Under the pieces are notes generated by a model. The model was not told the origin of the DNA. It saw only the letters and a program-made list of their open reading frames with translations, and searched no databases. The translations under genes and the position numbers were made by a program. A stretch of DNA of 64,000 bases, taken from positions 36,521,081-36,585,080 of the forward strand of contig OX485809.1 in assembly GCA_950295325.1 (NCBI GenBank), given 5' to 3'. The first letter of the stretch is position 1. Every line of letters starts with the position of its first letter. Shown one piece after another: positions 26,859 to 37,900 of the stretch. The DNA is from Polytrichum commune (taxonomy: Eukaryota; Streptophyta; Polytrichopsida; Polytrichales; Polytrichaceae).

Positions 26859-27375
26859 CAAAATGTGTGTCCCAAGTCGGATGCTCGTCAGGTGATCCTG
26901 TTTCTGGTAACAATCGGCCACTGCAAATGCCCAAAGACAAACTGCAACCTGGTGAGATCACTCACCCGTTGGTGATGCAGAAGCTGAACTGGGTTTGAAT
27001 GCTTGCAGTCATGTTTTGGGTCATGTCCTGAATCCTATTGTAAATGTAAGTGCTGATGACACTCTGCGATGTCCCAGGCGGGAATGCTCCAACTCCAGGA
27101 GGGGCGGGCGGGGTTGTGAATCCCGGAGGAAATGAGATGGGTGCAGTTTGCCCTTGAACGTAGCAACAACAGCCACAAAACCAGATTGCCAGGATCAGAA
27201 AAAACCACGCCGATGTGCTATCTGCTCTTCTGCAGCCGGTGCTCAATCCACTGGCCATCATCATCTTGTGCCCACTCGCTAATTCGTAGCCGCGTGACCG
27301 TGCCGACAGATTCTCAACACCGGACCTCGGGCATCGCAATGCAGCGCAACAAGAGTCTTCTTCGATGATCATCAT
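18992..27375 (-). CDS. ABCG half-transporter, plant ABCG24/ABCG28 type
   Basis: Fifteen exons read on the minus strand: 27375-26966, 26262-26189, 25962-25705, 25386-25323, 25111-24968, 24689-24655, 24495-24419, 24240-23989, 23254-22518, 22071-21775, 21487-21005, 20868-20720, 19980-19691, 19483-19353, 19157-18992. All are GT..AG and in phase, total 1188 residues (Arabidopsis relatives are about 1110). The N-terminal third is extracytosolic and cysteine-rich (exons 2-7), as in this clade, followed by a membrane segment ([11 protein letters not shown]) and an Arg/Lys-rich linker. The ATPase domain has Walker A GPSGAGKT (616-623), Q-loop VPQDD, signature ISGGQ (723-727) and Walker B LLILDEP (743-749). 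Exons 12-15 encode the ABC2-type membrane domain (conserved [20 protein letters not shown]). Start: the ATG at 27375 is the first in frame, but the ATG cluster at 27264 would put a signal peptide ([16 protein letters not shown]) at the very N-terminus and may be used instead. A half-transporter must dimerise; the substrate cannot be read from sequence. Confidence 0.95.
20100..20470. mobile_element. Foldback (MITE-like) element in ABCG intron 12
   Basis: Long imperfect inverted repeat. The core arms CGGTTCATTGAGGG (20244-20257) and CCCTCAATGAACCG (20302-20315) are perfect; pairing continues inward imperfectly to GGCATGCC and outward to TGCATGCTTGGAGG against CCTCCAAGCCTGCACC. A related copy lies in intron 9. 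It has no coding capacity. Confidence 0.75.
21721..21766. repeat. (ATA)n/(TA)n microsatellite in ABCG intron 10
   Basis: A run of ATA repeats is followed by a TA run immediately downstream (mRNA sense: upstream) of the exon 10 donor at 21774. Confidence 0.95.
22136..22480. mobile_element. Foldback (MITE-like) element in ABCG intron 9
   Basis: Second copy of the intron-12 foldback, starting CTCTAACTCAACATGGCTTG and sharing GTTCATTGAGGGTCAAACTC, the TTTTGGCATGCCAAG centre and GGCCCTCAATGAAC, with outer arms GGTGCATGCTCGGAGG and CCTCCAAGCATGCACC. The two copies have diverged by scattered substitutions and small indels. Confidence 0.75.
23229..23985 (-). repeat. Tandem triplication covering ABCG intron 8 and its acceptor
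   Basis: Three consecutive copies of a 252-256 bp unit start at about 23229, 23481 and 23736 in plus coordinates. Each carries CTCGGCGGGCCTCTGCCATT, a stretch ending GGAGTTGATCGGAGATGT, and the segment CCCACACGCCTTGCTCGCAC. The first unit contains the true acceptor and the first 26 bases of exon 9; the other two copy both into the intron. The whole 734-bp intron is thus three repeat units. Confidence 0.9.
24264..24335. mobile_element. Partial terminus of the same foldback family in ABCG intron 7
   Basis: TTAGAGGTATCCTATTAACT and the following GTCGCGGAGTTCGT resemble the left end of the foldback copies in introns 9 and 12. Only one end can be recognised, so this is a remnant or a chance likeness. 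Confidence 0.4.
26821..26857. repeat. (CT)n microsatellite in ABCG intron 1
   Basis: About 18 CT units; (GA)n in the sense of the ABCG transcript. Confidence 0.97.
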
Positions 27376-27410
27376 GGTTTGGGAGAGAAAGCTCTTCTCC
27401 ACGGCCACAT
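27372..27410 (-). promoter_or_regulatory. Upstream ORF overlapping the ABCG start codon
   Basis: On the minus strand an ATG at 27410 opens a 12-codon frame ([12 protein letters not shown]) whose TGA stop overlaps the first in-frame ATG of the ABCG gene as ATGA. The leader just upstream (27411-27480, CT-rich on the plus strand) is GA-rich in mRNA sense. If transcription starts upstream of 27410, this uORF could lower initiation at 27375 or shift it to the ATG cluster at 27264. Confidence 0.5.
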
Positions 27411-28587
27411 GATCTCTTCTCTCGCCCTACCTGCTTCTTCTCTCTCCTCCCGACTACCGAGACGTCCATATTCTCATTTCTCCCCACTAAACCCACAGTC
27501 GGAATGCACTCTGCCCTTCAAGGAATCGGATCTCTCTAAAACTTACGACATCCACCACTGACATGAGCAGCCTTGATTCCTCGAAGTTCGAACGGATCAT
27601 CCCATCCCACACCTCCCATCCCAGGCCACCTAATTGTTGCAATGAAATGCCGCACCCGGTCGGCCGGCTTGCCCGATAAAAAAGCCAATGCCGCGTTAGT
27701 ACACGAGAATGTGAATCGTTGAAGTACTCCGAAGAGGGACTCGTAGCCTGGGACAGTAAAGGTTGCATCAAGTTCCTGTCCTCCCGCGCTGGATTTCCTA
27801 CATATGCTATTTTTCATGCGCACATGAGACGGGTTCGGCCCGTTTTGCGCTGACCGCAAAGAACGCCGGGCATATCCTCCCCTTTCCCTCCCTCGCTCCA
27901 ACCCAACCAACATGAACATGTCCCTCATTATATTGACTCTCGATGGCAACCGCAGTGCAGCCGTGCAGCGTCCGTCCCAAATCTCGCCAAGAAATCCCCC
28001 AAAGCAGCAGCATGATCCGCAGGAGGCAACTCCATGCAACACGAACCACGATACCAATGCGCATATATATATGTAAATATATGTGTTTGCATGCATTTAT
28101 GAATATGGCAGACAACTGCTGCTGCTGGGAAAACAATGTCGGAGATTCTTTCGTCACCACCAATGTTGATGCTGCTACGTCTTCCTGAATCCCAATTTCC
28201 CACATGGATAGTTGCTCGAACATGAATGGGGCAGATTTCGAGCTCGATCGTCGACCTTATACTACAGTGAGAAAACTTAGAAGTGTTAAATCAGGGAACA
28301 ATGATTGTAAGGTACATTTTGACCATGTGAATTCCCACCACTTCGGTACCGAAATAAGTGGGATAATCTATATTTGGCGTTGGTGAAATCGTCTGTCAGC
28401 GTGACAATAAATCTGGTCTAGCACTGACACTCGGAAGGTGGTCGAGCGACTCGAGCCAATTGTGTCGTGTTGGAATGAATCCGTCGCCGCCGCGAGCTCG
28501 ATCCAAACAGCAACATCGACGAGGACCTACCATCCGCCACACGTGGTAGGTTCTTTGGGAGGGGGGGTAGGTAGTTACGGTTTCGGC
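27411..28587. other. Upstream region of the ABCG gene
   Basis: Probable leader and promoter on the minus strand: CT-rich 27411-27480 (plus strand), GC-rich to about 28000, then an ATATATATGTAAATATATG stretch at 28064. Overlapping minus frames of 90-186 codons show no domain and are probably leader sequence. Confidence 0.5.
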
Positions 28588-28607
28588 TACACTAAATATT
28601 GTTTATA

Positions 28608-29848
28608 GGGCCACTACACAGACGAGACTGAGGGCCCGTGACCATAGCACTTCAAGGATTCATTGGTGGAAACGGCGGAGCCGGTCCAAGTTCGCTTCGC
28701 ACTACGCTTGAGGGACCAACAGAGTAAGAGCGTTCCCACCTGACCACGCATGGGATATGCCAACACCATAAATGGGGCAACTCATGTTTTCAGTTGGCAG
28801 TACCGGTATAAAGTGAGTCCCACCAATGCCCCCCTTCATAATTTAGAACCGGCCCGAGTATAGTTAAGACCTTTCCCCGTTATAAATGATTCATATAGCG
28901 GCCCTCCTCAAACCCGTCAAGGGATTACTTAAATAACATATATATCGATATCCTACTTTATCTCGTGGCATATAATAGGTGTTGTTGTCTTATTGATTGT
29001 TTTCTAATTATGGCGGGGGGTGTGCCTAGGCATTGATGGGCTTTGATGCATGATGAGATGCCCTACCCAAGATGAAGGGCTCCCCAAAGATATAAAATGT
29101 TATATACTTTATTTGGCATGTGTCACGTCTGGTGGGGACACGCTAAGTGAATGCAAGATGGGGTGTAAAGTCTATATGGGTTCCTACATGGCATCAAATT
29201 GATCATATTTCATGGCCACTTGGATTATTTTCATAAATCATCTCTTGTAGGTAGGCTTAACACAAAACCAGGAGGCAATGGCACTCCAAAATCACACAAC
29301 TATTAGCTTATTATATTTATCATGTGTGGGGACCCCGCATGGATAGAAATTCATCGGAATGTCATTTCGTTGAGGGCCTTGTCACATATGACTTCACACT
29401 ACACTTGAGGGCCCATGACCACACTACACTCTAACCTCCCTAAAACTATCATGCTTGTGGCAACCAAAGTGCACGCGATGTTAAGGAGGTTTGTAGTCTT
29501 AACATGGATGAGTGATCATAGAATTAGTGTAGCATGTGACATTATGGAATAACACAAAGTCAACATTGCAATAATGACAATGATGGCAACGTGATGCATG
29601 CGAGCTTGTGGTTTGGATTTTTTGGTGGATTATTTTAATATCATGTGATATATGGGAGGGAATGTGACAACAAGGAGGTAGATTTAAACAGAGCACATCC
29701 GTTCCCGGGGGTTTCAAGATATAAGGGAGATAGTGACATTATAGAGGGTGACATTACAAAGGTTAGGGAGTCTTGGGACGGTGTTTGGATACTTCTTTTG
29801 GCTCACAATTTGATGGTCACAGCTCTTGGCTCATGTGTGAAGCAACCC
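28608..29848 (+). mobile_element. Element A, copy 3, interrupted by element C
   Basis: Left end GGGCCACTACACAGACGAGA at 28608; right end GGCTCATGTGTGAAGCAACC at 29848. About 345 bp of element C (29427-29769) interrupts it between CCCATGACCACACTAC and GTCTTGGGACGGTGTTTGGA, which are adjacent in other A copies. Positions 28735-29085 hold further DNA not seen in copy 2. The whole sits inside element B. Confidence 0.7.
29427..29769 (+). mobile_element. Element C, copy 2, inside element A
   Basis: ACTCTAACCTCCCTAAAACT to ACAAAGGTTAGGG, with the same interior blocks as copy 1. Ends are weakly inverted (CTCTAACCTCC against GGTTAGGGAG). Inserted within element A copy 3. Confidence 0.75.
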
Positions 29849-30128
29849 TTAGTGTCATATGGTATTTTATGTCGATGTGCTAACTTTGCTAATTACACTT
29901 CAAATGAATAAGTTTAAAAAAAATTGTCATGGACGATTAAAATTTGGATGCAAATTCACCTAATAAATGACAATACGTAAAACATTGTAAATCTACAATG
30001 CCCAAAAACATTCAAAATGAATGACAAATAATGTCATATTTACATTTAGTGTTGGTGACACTACACAAGCATTCTACTTATAAGTATTGAGCATGACAAT
30101 TAGAGTTGTTAACACTAAATACAATACT

Positions 30129-31015
30129 TATGCCCCCTCCCCACTTGACTTTACCAAATAACCAAAGTCTAAAGTCTTTCCTAAAAACCGGGTAAAGCTC
30201 CCTCCGCTACAGGGGAGGCATCCGGCTATCCCAATGCACCTACAAGAACTTGCTCCGTAGATTTTTTTTAGTAGGTTATAGTTAAGTAGCTTTCACACAT
30301 GTTCATGGTTATATCTACCAAGTAATGAATGTTGGGTAGTTTTTGTCCCATCCCCAAATCCCTTACTACTCACCTATCTTACCATCGGTTTTTGTTAATG
30401 AAGCTCCTTGTGCCCTCATAGCTAAGACTAAAAAGCAACCTATCACAAGGGCGGGAGGCGACACTTTTAAAGGTCCTACATTCTTGCCCATGTCTAGGTA
30501 CTGATGGGAGGGTCGGTGCTTGAAGCTTAAAACCTCCACTTCTAAACCATGCCACATCATTTGCCAACTAGGCTTGGCACTAGATAATGTCGATGGTGTG
30601 AAGGGCGTGTTTTAGAACCAACATTTAGTCTTAGCTAAAGTCAGGTGGGGAGGGGGCATTAGTGTAGTTGAGGTCTTTGGTTGGTTAGTTAGTTAGCAAG
30701 TCGGGTATGGTATTCAGGTCCCAAGGGAGAGAGAGAGTCTTTGGTAATAAGGTAGGTTAGGGTAGGTTTAGTGGGTAGGAAGGTTGAAGGTCCTTGGGAG
30801 CAGTGTCCGGGGAAATTTTTGGACATAATTGGTCAAGATCGTCCTAAAGGTTTTCAATATAAACCGGTTACATGTTGACATCTTTCAAGTTTTCTTTATA
30901 TAAATCGAGGGATGGTCTGTAAATTCCTCTAAATTTCATCAATAATTTTCTCGGAGTCTTGAGCTTCAACCTGTTATTTCTCACACTCGACCGGTTCATC
31001 CATGACCGAGTTAGC
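30129..31015. other. Intergenic, no gene seen
   Basis: Pyrimidine- and purine-biased stretches with TAGGTTAG motifs. No domain in any frame. Confidence 0.6.
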
Positions 31016-31392
31016 CCCACTAAACATGATATTTAGTGTCACCAACTCTAATCGTCTTGCGCAACACTAATTGTAAACCGCAGTATAGTGTCACCAACAC
31101 TAAATGTTAACCCAACATTAGTGGTCATTCTTTGTAAATTTTTTGGGGGATTATAGATTGGCAGTGTTGCAACTACTGTCACGTACCAAGTGACTTCTCC
31201 TCCAAATTCCAATCATCCATGACAATATTTCATCACAAGTTGCTGACAAGAGAAGGTAGGGTTTTGGCCATTGGATGAACTCATCCATCATCCATGACAA
31301 CATTTGTTCACTTAATCATAAGAAGTGTCATTCAAAAAGTTATCATAGTGACATAGCATACCATATGATACTAAATACCATATTTAGTGTAG
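31016..31392 (-). mobile_element. Element B, copy 3 (inverted)
   Basis: Begins CACTAAACATGATATTTAGT and ends ATACTAAATACCATATTTAG; interior includes CAACACTAAATGTTAACCCA, TACCAAGTGACTTCTCCTCC and GATGAACTCATCCATCATCC, the reverse complement of copy 6. About 375 bp, noncoding. Confidence 0.8.
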
Positions 31393-33939
31393 CGATTGGT
31401 TCTCCCCTTTCATTGCTTGGGGAGGAGTGGGAGGTAGGTATGTAGGTTATGGTAGGGATTCCGCGTAAGGAAGAGGCATAGGCAGATGGGGTGGTAGGTG
31501 AAAGCTACTCTGATGCCTATTTACGTAGCAAGACATACCTACCTAGTATAATACCTTACCTACCAATAGGTAGGTAGGTAGGTAGGTAGGTCCAGGATGG
31601 GGGGACATGAAACATTCCCTAGGAGTATTCTTGGGGGTGTTAGAGCAATGTCACCGAGGGCGTGGTTTTGTGGGTAGACCGCATCCAAGCCATCCATTCA
31701 GAGCGCCCCATCGAGCGGTCTATGAAACTTCTCCGACAACACGGGAAAAAAATTACTTCCGATGGATGAAATTTCAGCGGATGACAAACCAATGTTTGCA
31801 AGATGAAGGGTTGATTGTTCATATGGTTGTATGAGAGCATTTGTGTGGGATTTTGAAGGTTCCCAAAGTTCCCAATGGGTAGAGGTAGGGAAGGAAGAGG
31901 TAGGGGTTCGATTCCTCCCATTGGTAGCATCTCTTCCACAAGTCTTTTTAATGAAGGATTGAGTTTGAACGTTTTCATTCTAGATTCATTAGTGGATGGA
32001 GGTGCTAACTCCATCCAGGTGAAGTTCTTCAAGCTCTACCCAAGGGGAAGAGAAGCCATAAGTTGGGGCAACATAAGAGCATTTAGATCTCTCAGAATGC
32101 AATCAACGACCAAGATCTTCCTAGCACACAAGTTGATGGGAGGGCGTTCACATTGCCTCAGTGACGCGGGTGTTAGAGCTCATAGCGGATTGCTTGACTC
32201 TCTTCTGGACGGATGATTGGGGTGAAACAACTTGTACATTGGTATCTTGGAGGCAAGGTTGCAGTCATCGAACAAGGAACCAATGTATGGGTTGGTTCAC
32301 CCTCTCTCAACGGATGAGCTCTAGGGAGATTTCAACTATCCACTAGTCCCCCATGACTTCAACCTAGTTTTGATCAAGGAAAATTACATTGCTTATCCCA
32401 AATAATGAAAGAGGGCTAATAGTGCGTGTGAGAAATTAGGGAGGGTGATATTAAGTTTTTTAACTCTATGAAATTAGTGCCACCAAAAGATTTAAGGAAT
32501 TGTTCATCTTGGCATTATTCAATAGAAATATATTATTCATAGCAATATTATTCACTGAATGCACCGAGACTATTCATCCTAGCATTATTCATTTTTGCAT
32601 ATATATATAATCTACAAACACCTTAGAGCAAGTATTTATGGTAAATGAACATGTATTCATGACCTTAGTATCGCTTAATAAAAAATTTAACCCTTTTTAA
32701 TTTTGAGGCTTGGCAAAATAGTGTGTATTTTGAGATTTAATACCACAAGCATTGATTGGGATAATCGGTGTAGAGCATAAGCAAGCTCATGCGAGCTTGT
32801 CATGAAACAAAGATTATCATCGATTGTAGGGTAGCCGAAGACCATGGAAGACATTTTCATGACATTACTCAAGATCTTTGAAAGAACATCCGCCATGATG
32901 TAGTTTTGTTGTGTAATTTAAAGAATATTTGGAGGGATACGGTATACTTTAGCCTTTATTGGTCATCAAAGTTTCTTGAAAGCGAGGTGACTTATTAAGA
33001 ACAACTTTCGATGCTTGAATGTTGTTCTCACTCACCCAAAAAAAGAAGTTGTTACAAATCCCATAAAGATTACATCCGTAAACGATGAAATATGAAGCTA
33101 TCATTTTGGCATGATTATGTGAATTCATGTATGTGATTTTCATTGTAAATATTTATACACTATTCATATCATTGTACAATAAAATGAAATCGCATCAGTC
33201 AACTGAAAACTAATCAATTTATTACATAGTTTGAAGGTTAAAGAAATACTATAATTTGTGAGAATGATGACCACAAATACACTATATTGCATAAAATTGT
33301 ACGATGTGTTCACAATATATCAGTTGCATATTGCAACCGCTTTACAAAGAGGCTAAAAAGAAAGGCAAAGCATTTGTCTTTACCAAATCTTGCAAAAACC
33401 CAAAACCTTAAACCCTAAAATCTAAATCCCGAATGAATCAAGGTGACCAATCTTAATTTGGTGATTTATCTCAAGTGGACAAGTGCTCAAAAATTGTAAA
33501 GTGATCCGGGGGGGGCGACATATATGATCATTTCAGTAGAAAAAAATATGAACTTTGATAATGAATATTAAGATATGCAGAGGACCTCCAGAAATTACCA
33601 AGGAAAATGTCTACAGCCTCAGTTTGCATTTGTTAATAATCTTGTGTGTACTAATCATGCATTTCATACTCTAGGAGAAGGGGACTATTCTCTAAGATTT
33701 GAGCATTTGAGACCCTTCGAACTTGCAAAGATAATTCAAACATATGACCGTTAGAGACCATGAAGCATAAGCCCATGATCGATATTTTCACACAGCTGTC
33801 ATCAGTACTCATGCAATAATTAAGATGAAGATTCAAAATTGGAGAATTGAAAGTTCATAAGTCAACACAAGGCTCTGCACAATTGTCAGTGAAAATTGTC
33901 ACATAAATCAGATAAAAGTACAAGTTAAATAGTCCTATT
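31393..33939. other. Intergenic, unassigned
   Basis: 31600-32350 is richer in GC with frames of 61-130 codons on both strands but no recognisable domain; the rest is AT-rich. Possibly the wreck of a retroelement, not provable from the window. Confidence 0.5.
31567..31591. repeat. (TAGG)n microsatellite
   Basis: Six TAGG units. TAGGTAGG-type motifs are scattered more widely from 30760 to 31590, so the array probably grew within a locally biased stretch. Confidence 0.95.
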
Positions 33940-34290
33940 GCAATGGGCCATAGTAATTTCCTAGAGCCCACACTAATTCTCATCTGAGAATTAAAGTTGA
34001 CCACATTATTTGTCAACTCACTCTAAATTTCAAGTTGAAAATTAGTATGTGTCACATCAATTGTCTTCTAGGAAATTGATGTGGGTGATTATTATATTTT
34101 GTGCTACTCTAGTCCTGTAACTAATATTTAATGCAGTATGTGGTTGGAAGTCTTTACGAAGACTTAGGGGAAGACCTGGGGTCTTAAAACCACATTAATT
34201 TCACCTTGAACAGAAAATTAGTGTGGGGGATGTTCAATTTATCATGCTAATTCTCCACTCACACGAATAGGACTATTCAGTGTCGTTTGT
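33940..34290 (+). repeat. Dispersed repeat F, copy 1, just beyond the SMYD-type gene
   Basis: Contains GTGGTTGGAAGTCTTTACGA, GAAGACTTAGGGGAAGACCT and GGGGTCTT, with CCCACACTAATTCTCATCTG at one end and ATTAGTGTGGGGGATG at the other, suggesting inverted ends. The reverse complement of its core is at 35880-36250. Confidence 0.6.
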
Positions 34291-34322
34291 CGTTTCGAAA
34301 ATCTACTTTTCTTAAGTTTTCT

Positions 34323-34752
34323 TCAATCAAATGAAACATAACTTGGTGGTTTTCCTCTTTTGCTTTTTTGCGCATATGAAAGTTTGCAATCAGCATCCCC
34401 TCCAAATGCAAATTGACTCAGGACTGGAAGTGGAACTTGATGTTTTCCTTCTTTTGTTTCATCAATAGCTGTTGCTTTGTTAGCAACTACGAATCCTGAT
34501 GAAGCTGAAAGAGTTGGCATCTGCCATCTTGTCTTCCAATGCATGTGGCACTCAACAATCTCACAAGTGTTGCAAAACGGGCACCAAAATCGGCTTGATA
34601 GCTTCTCCAGTTTCTTCCTCCATCTACTACATGTTGTAGATGTTTTTTAAAACTAAACGGCTTTTTAACAGAACAATCAATGTGGTAAACCAATAGTCAA
34701 GGAGACCTACCGATGCTCCAATGCAACAATGTCAATTGAAACACCAGATGCC
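34323..34752 (-). other. Possible alternative C-terminal exons of the SMYD-type gene
   Basis: Two stretches behave like exons: 34752-34711 (42 nt, ctgtag|G .. CG|gtaggt, reading ASGVSIDIVALEH) and 34626-34323 (atgtag|T .. TGA, about 100 residues with WCPFCNTC and CHMHWK). They join each other in phase, but 34752 needs two pending bases, while exon 35759-35520 ends in phase 0. A 23-nt exon at 35023-35001 would bridge them with a weak donor. They may instead be 3' UTR. Confidence 0.3.
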
Positions 34753-34966
34753 CTACAGGCACAATAATTGTTCCATGATCAATAAACAAATTTTGACAAG
34801 GTTCTCTTCAGTCACAAAAATTTGTCGAACTGCTTTTGATCTTGGTTTTTGACTTGGGCCATTGACCTGGTTGCAACGAAAGCTGCAGCTTAGCTCCTGG
34901 AATTGGATAGCAGGAATTGGAACAACTAAACTAACCCAAAATCTTGTAACAATGTCAGCGCCTGCT

Positions 34967-37900
34967 TTAGTATGGAGGAAGATTTGCTTTTCCAAGACAC
35001 ACTTTCCGAATCGTTCTCACTTTCTGAAATGCGTCTTGTGCCTGGTCACATCACATTGGTCACGTTGTCAACCTAGAATTCATATTTCTGACCCAGTTCT
35101 CCAGTGAATCCGGACATCCCAAACATACTATGGTTAACAACTAAGTATAAGAGGCCCGATCCAGGCCTCCCCACCTCTCCACACCGGAAAAAACATGCAT
35201 TTGAGCTACATACTTCCATTTTGTCTAATCGTGTCAAAAGTGACCCTATCTAAAACTAACTCATTCTCCAAGTGCACTTTTCAAATCAATCAAATACCTA
35301 ATGTTATATAGGGATTGGGTTCAAATACACATCCTGGGTGCAAATGCATACTTAGTATTTTGATAATCAATGTTACAAATGAGGTCATTTTCATATTTCT
35401 TTGACATAAGATAGTGTGGTAAACAAAGTTTCAAACCCATAAATGAGAAAAATTATGATTTTATACTTTCATGTCCTTGAAGAATTAAACATCTTTCCAA
35501 TGCCTTCAAAGTGATGTACCTGTTTGCGGTAGCGTTTTGCTATGGCTGGCAATGAGTTGGATGACTCTGCCCGTTCCGAGTACATCTCTCCAAGACAGAA
35601 GTAGAAATTTGCTACTTCTAAAGAATAACCAGGAATAACTTTCTCCAAGCAACTGATGATGTTGGTGCACACTCGTGCTGCATCTCCGACGTCCCCGAGC
35701 GCACGGCAGCAGTTCATTAAGGGTGTCAATGCATCAAACAGGAATACGTGCAGTACATGCTGCAAAACCCCCCAAAAACATATTCCTCAGTGATTGAAAG
35801 GATGCAGGATAATGAAGTGATTCAAACAAAACCAGAAAATTATTGTGATGCACAGTAATTTCTTATTCATGTGGTCCTATATTGCCACCCAAAACATAAC
35901 CTTTTGTGACATGTTTCTGGCAGTGCACTAAATTGCCCTATTAGTGTGGGTGGAAAGTTAATGTTAAACACACTAATTGTCTACTCAGGGTGGAAATACC
36001 ATGGGCCCAGGACCCCAGGTCTTCCCCCAAGTCTTCATGGAAATTTCCAACCAACTCCTCAGTACTATTCAAGTAGTATTTGCTCAAGGACTGAAGTAAG
36101 GATGAAATAAAAGAGTCACTCACATCAACTTCCTAGAAACAAAATATTCTGGCCCACATTAATAATAAACTAGAGTTTTGGCACGGGTCGAAATTTAATG
36201 TGGGTTCTGGAGAAATACTGTGCCCCACACCAATTCACAATTCAGTGTAGCTTTTTGTAACATTTCAAGAGTTAATGAATAAAGTTGGCAGTTTACTGAC
36301 AGAGGTGCTTTGTTTCAAACTATAGTAGAAGATGTGTTTTGTCATACATGTCCAGATGAGCAATAGCTTTTCAAACATTGCAGAAAAATTAAGGGCATGG
36401 AAAATGGGTAGACCCACCAATTTGTCATTATAATCTGCAAGGAAGCGCTCGAGAAGGGCACGGGCGTTTTTGAACTTGCGCTCCCGATAGACTACCATGG
36501 CAGCTGCAAGCCTGTTTTCAGCCTCCACCTCAAGATCCCAGGGTTTGTCCAAACCTGTCAGGCTTTTGCCAGAAAGAACTGGCGGCACAACTGGGTTTGT
36601 CACTCTATGGCAAACATCGCACTCCCACGATGAGGATCCATTTGGGAGAAAATGTTGGCCATGAAGTGAAGATAACTTTACTTGAACTCCCACACAACCC
36701 TTGACCGAGCACATGGCAGCCTGAGCGTACCACACATAGCACACATCAAGTTCTACAATATTAGATTAAAATCATAGGTATCTATTATTGACAACTTAAG
36801 GTTATTAATAACAACATTCAAATTGAGATTTTCTGTGTCACCTTTCGATAATGGTTGGTTATTTTATTTTATGAAACCTCAGAAACTTGATGGGTTCATA
36901 CCTCAAGGTAACGATCAACAGATGATATCAAAGGTTCTGAGCAGCGCAAGCAGCTGCAATCGAAATGCTTGGTATCAGCAAGATTTTGCTTGCGTACCCT
37001 ACGCGGCTCATATAAGTTGATGTAGGACACACACAACTGCCAAATTCAAAAAGGCGCAATTAACGACAACGAATGAAATGAAAATTATCTGACTGCCCAA
37101 AACCAAAAAACATGACAGTAACTTGCACTATGTTAATGTTGTGAGATCTAGATAAGACTACATTCACTGCAAGAATATCCTAAAGAGGACTCAATGATGG
37201 GTTATAAACAGATACTCTATTTTCTATCCCTTAGTATTTAGATCATATACTACCAATGCACATTTGATAGTTGTCACAAAAAGTCAGGTTTATGCAAGTC
37301 AAACTTCAAGACATCTTATTCTAGAAAAAAATAGCAACACTTTTACACTTTGTCGAAGTTATACATAAACTACTACTTAAAACAGTCATCAGAAAAAAGT
37401 CTTTATTATTACACCTACCTCTGTGTCCTTGGGGATGTCTTGAGTTGCCCTTACAGTCATCACAGCCCCTTCAGATGCAAAACAGCAGTTGGGCCTGCAC
37501 AAACATTTGAGAGATTAAGCAAGATGAAACAACATACATTATCGACATGGATGAAATGGAGTAGCAGTAACTTGTGTTGTGAAAAGTATATGAAATTCTC
37601 TGCATGGATGAAGTCTCTGAGTTCTGCTGCATCCTGTTGCTGGAAAAATGAAAAACGAAAATAAGAATAATGCCTATGTTGCCAACACTAGCATGAATAT
37701 ATAGTCTCTTCACCCACAGGCTCTTGGCTCCTGCCTCCATTCAGAGGTTGACTCTTTCTGATGGCTGTAACTAGGGCAACTTGATTGCCCATTGTTCCTC
37801 CCCTACTAGGTGAGTACATGGTATCAATACACAATATCAATAATGATATCAAATAACCCAAGTATCAAAATTGTACTACTAGTCAAATAATGATACTTGG

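Larger units (their letters stand above)
28588..30128 (+). mobile_element. Element B, copy 2, split by element A
   Basis: The left terminus TACACTAAATATTG (28588-28603) is separated from the rest (TTAGTGTCATATGGTATTTT at 29849 to about 30128) by element A. The right part keeps TTGTCATGGACGATTAAAAT, ACATTGTAAATCTACAATG, TTTACATTTAGTGTTGGTGA and ends AACACTAAATACAATAC. Confidence 0.7.

Noticed and set aside
27376-27408. ABCG start at 27408
   Set aside because: That codon is GTG; the first in-frame ATG is 27375.
27536-28223. Long overlapping minus-strand frames of 91-186 codons upstream of ABCG
   Set aside because: No domain, low-complexity starts, and position fits the ABCG leader and promoter.
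31875-32216. Frame with LVDGGAN, reminiscent of a retroviral-type protease active site
   Set aside because: A single short motif, Gly in place of the Ser/Thr of the D-S/T-G triad, and no gag, RT or integrase nearby.
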